The notes under the pieces are model-generated. The model did not search any database. It was not told where the DNA came from and saw nothing but the letters and a program-made list of their open reading frames with translations. Positions 7,003 through 7,844 of a DNA stretch of 7,844 nucleotides are shown in pieces (the stretch's first letter is position 1; every line of letters starts with the position of its first letter). This DNA is from Candidatus Brevefilum sp. (GTDB lineage: Bacteria > Chloroflexota > Anaerolineae > Anaerolineales > Anaerolineaceae). The stretch spans positions 1 through 7,844 of the forward strand of contig SLIC01000102.1 in the NCBI GenBank assembly GCA_007135845.1, written 5' to 3'. Both the position numbers and the translations under genes were made by a program.

Positions 7003-7008
7003 ATTATA
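7003..7008 (-). promoter_or_regulatory. Consensus -10 box of the DtxR-family gene
   Basis: Read on the minus strand this is a perfect TATAAT. It ends ten bases before the ATG at 6992, so transcription starting at a normal distance (about 6995-6996) would give an mRNA with almost no leader, which fits the lack of a ribosome binding site. The expected -35 position (about 7026-7031) reads TGCCTG, a weak match. A repressor binding here could give autoregulation, but no clear palindrome covers it. Confidence 0.5.
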
Positions 7009-7127
7009 CTTTACATGTTTCTACTCAGGCAGACATGCTGGTGGGGTCCAGGGGGTTTTTTGTGGCGGCGGGGCCATCACAAATAACTGGTGTAACCCTT
7101 AACCTTGAAAGCCTCTTGGTTGGCGAC

Positions 7128-7844
7128 TTATCCTGACCGGGCTTTTTGCTGGTTAATCCCCGCAGTGTTCGGCGCAGACTGGATGTCTTTGCTGTTGCTG
7201 AGAAATAAAAACAGGGCACACAAGCCGGTCAGCAGGAGTGGCAGCCAATAAGTAAACAGTCTCAGGGAAAAAACGACGCCCGTCGCCTGTTGTGTTGTGA
7301 TGGATAAACTGCTGAGAAGCAGGATGAGACTACTCTCAAAGGTGCCCAATCCACCGGGTGTAATGGGCAGCATGCTGACAAGATAGCTGCTGAACAGTAC
7401 CGCAGTGATCGAGAAAAAGGGTAGATTCACACCGAGGGTTTGTGTAATGATCAGCAGCTTGATGGGGTAAATGAACCAGATCAGCAGCCAAACAAGCATG
7501 AGCATGACAATCTGTTTGCGGTTTATGTTATGTTTGATGGTTTGAAGTGCCTCAGTTACAAATGCAAGCCCCTTCCTTAAAAAGGGTAGTTTTTTGATCA
7601 CTGCAAAATGCGCTTCTTTCTTCCAAGCGCCTTCTGAAAGGATTTGCTGGGAGAACACGACCACAAGCACCAGGATCACCCCGATACCCACAGCATAAGG
7701 CAGTAATACGGTCCTGAGGTTGTGATGAAAAAACAGGATCGAGATGGTGAAAAGTATGAAAAAGGAAAGCATGGAGAGGAATTTATAGACCAGCATGGCA
7801 CCTGTCAGCGTTTGGTATTTTGACCCGGTTGCTTTTCTGAGCCA
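7128..7844 (-). CDS. Flippase-like membrane protein (LPG synthase TM / UPF0104), partial
   Basis: The frame is open to the window edge: 16 codons precede the first internal Met (7796) with no stop, so the true start lies outside and 238 residues are visible. The family (N-terminal half of MprF, YbhN, AglD) comprises polytopic proteins of about 300-350 residues linked to lipid flipping or lipid-linked transfer, so roughly the first 90-110 residues should be missing. The diagnostic motif PITPGGLGTFE is at visible residues 160-170. Hydrophobic segments lie at about 22-39, 46-69, 112-133, 143-158, 170-180 and 190-215, and a basic loop (about 74-110) is probably cytoplasmic. The C-terminus is a short polar tail. 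No MprF-type catalytic domain follows, so it is a stand-alone membrane protein. It lies upstream of the DtxR gene on the same strand; the 135-base gap and separate -10 box argue against tight co-transcription. Confidence 0.87.
   Translation of the reverse strand, partial: WLRKATGSKYQTLTGAMLVYKFLSMLSFFILFTISILFFHHNLRTVLLPYAVGIGVILVLVVVFSQQILSEGAWKKEAHFAVIKKLPFLRKGLAFVTEALQTIKHNINRKQIVMLMLVWLLIWFIYPIKLLIITQTLGVNLPFFSITAVLFSSYLVSMLPITPGGLGTFESSLILLLSSLSITTQQATGVVFSLRLFTYWLPLLLTGLCALFLFLSNSKDIQSAPNTAGINQQKARSG

Noticed and set aside
7020..7127. Intrinsic terminator between the flippase-like gene and the regulator
   Set aside because: There is a run of T on the plus strand next to G-rich DNA, but no stem precedes it in the needed orientation.
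7796..7796. ATG at 7796 (minus) as the start of the flippase-like protein
   Set aside because: The frame stays open to the window edge, and the upstream residues fit the family pattern, so this Met is internal.

Overview
The window holds three convincing protein-coding genes, a fourth cut by the right edge, and one doubtful short gene at the left edge. No tRNA, rRNA, CRISPR array, transposase or insertion sequence was seen. Gene content suggests a free-living bacterium. A two-CNB NTE-type patatin, a NicO transporter carrying a TolB-like propeller and a DtxR regulator with a FeoA-like tail would suit an Anaerolineae-type Chloroflexota. That assignment is a guess from gene style, as no marker gene is present. 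Gene bodies are moderately GC-rich and the intergenic gaps are clearly AT-rich.

Layout. Positions 1-430 are a GC-rich block. On the minus strand it holds a 118-codon open frame with a plausible ribosome binding site and promoter, and a very strong intrinsic terminator that falls inside the last codons of that frame. The block is also rich in inverted repeats, so it may be a structured RNA rather than, or as well as, a gene. Positions 365-806 are an AT-rich divergent promoter region. Positions 807-3038 (+) encode a neuropathy-target-esterase-like patatin phospholipase with two cyclic-nucleotide-binding domains. Positions 3039-3484 are an AT-rich gap with an operator-like inverted repeat just before the next gene. 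Positions 3485-6073 (+) encode a NicO/RcnA-type metal transporter fused to a predicted seven-bladed PD40/TolB-like propeller, and it ends at a hairpin pair with a T-tract. Positions 6300-6992 (-) encode a DtxR-family metalloregulator that converges on the transporter. Positions 7128-7844 (-) are the 3' part of a flippase-like (LPG synthase TM / UPF0104) membrane protein whose start lies outside the window.

How the genes may work together. The transporter and the DtxR regulator form a convergent pair that reads as a metal-homeostasis module: an exporter-type permease with an extracytoplasmic sensor or scaffold, beside a Cys-type (iron-like) metalloregulator. Regulation of one by the other is inferred from position only. 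The patatin and the flippase-like protein both concern membrane lipids but are not in one operon. The transporter-propeller fusion is the most unusual protein here, and the left-edge hairpin-rich block is the most unexplained DNA.
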